Positions 63,961 to 64,000 of a DNA stretch of 64,000 nt are shown here, in pieces (the stretch's first letter is position 1; every line of letters begins with the position of its first letter). Under the pieces are notes generated by a model, which saw only the letters and a program-made list of their open reading frames with translations, was not told where the DNA came from and made no database searches. The DNA is from Rhodopirellula islandica (GTDB taxonomy: Bacteria > Planctomycetota > Planctomycetia > Pirellulales > Pirellulaceae): positions 62,001-126,000 of the forward strand of contig NZ_LECT01000043.1 of NCBI RefSeq assembly GCF_001027925.1, given 5' to 3'. The position numbers were made by a program, and so were the translations under genes.

Positions 63961-64000
63961 CCGTTGAAGTCAGCGCAACCGGCACGCATCGCCAGTCACA

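Overview
The window looks like chromosomal DNA of a marine planctomycete of the Pirellulaceae, most like Rhodopirellula. This is inferred from gene content, not from a search. The markers are four secreted sulfatases with Cys-type formylglycine motifs, a DUF1553/DUF1549 (PSD1) protein paired with a DUF1501 protein, a giant planctomycete-type CxxCH haem protein, a small membrane protein with the planctomycete FSIRSLL N-terminus, a PTPMT1-type phosphatase, and lpxB. Genes are GC-rich, on both strands, often with GTG or TTG starts, and in short operons of one to three genes. No rRNA, tRNA, CRISPR array, transposase or prophage was seen.

Layout. 0.3-15.7 kb: an acidic hypothetical, zwf, an EamA-type exporter, a sulfatase, an NtrC-type regulator overlapping its histidine kinase, then lpxB, a membrane protein, a lipoprotein, lpdA coupled to a PTPMT1-like phosphatase, and a SIMPL protein. 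15.8-25.2 kb: a 1,090-aa CxxCH haem protein, a GlpG-like rhomboid, an iduronate-sulfatase-like enzyme, a GH16 glycosidase, a CE15 glucuronoyl esterase and a small membrane protein, so part of this block looks like sulfated or uronic-acid polysaccharide degradation. 25.3-33.2 kb: a triple 231-bp repeat, a PiT-like permease fused to a PstS-like binding domain, another sulfatase, an ECF sigma/anti-sigma pair and a fasciclin protein. 33.7-45.4 kb: the DUF1501/PSD1 operon with a divergent PAS-AraC regulator, a VKOR-thioredoxin fusion, truA, an FHA protein and a flippase. 45.4-50.7 kb: the fourth sulfatase, an FtsQ-like gene after a divergent murB, and xylA. 51-57.7 kb: a Ycf48-like protein, a two-gene membrane operon (GAF-HlyD and PqqD-site-2-protease-HlyD) and a cupredoxin. 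58-64 kb: divergent queE/queF, a sugar isomerase, glgB and a degenerate RNase H-like protein.

The best candidate for an undescribed system is the overlapping pair at 52274-56754. It joins a peptide-recognition-like (PqqD) domain, an intramembrane zinc protease core and two membrane-fusion arms. The PiT-PstS fusion at 25913-27862 is the next most unusual protein. The RNase H-like protein at 62903 and the MurB-like protein at 48148 both appear to have lost family catalytic residues.

Intergenic DNA, mainly between convergent genes, is rich in tandem repeats and palindromes. These include two related tandem arrays (208-bp and 168-bp units), a 44-bp tandem repeat, several long inverted repeats, and a recurrent hairpin with a constant GGGGAC loop whose stem covaries between copies. 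One textbook rho-independent terminator follows the cupredoxin gene.
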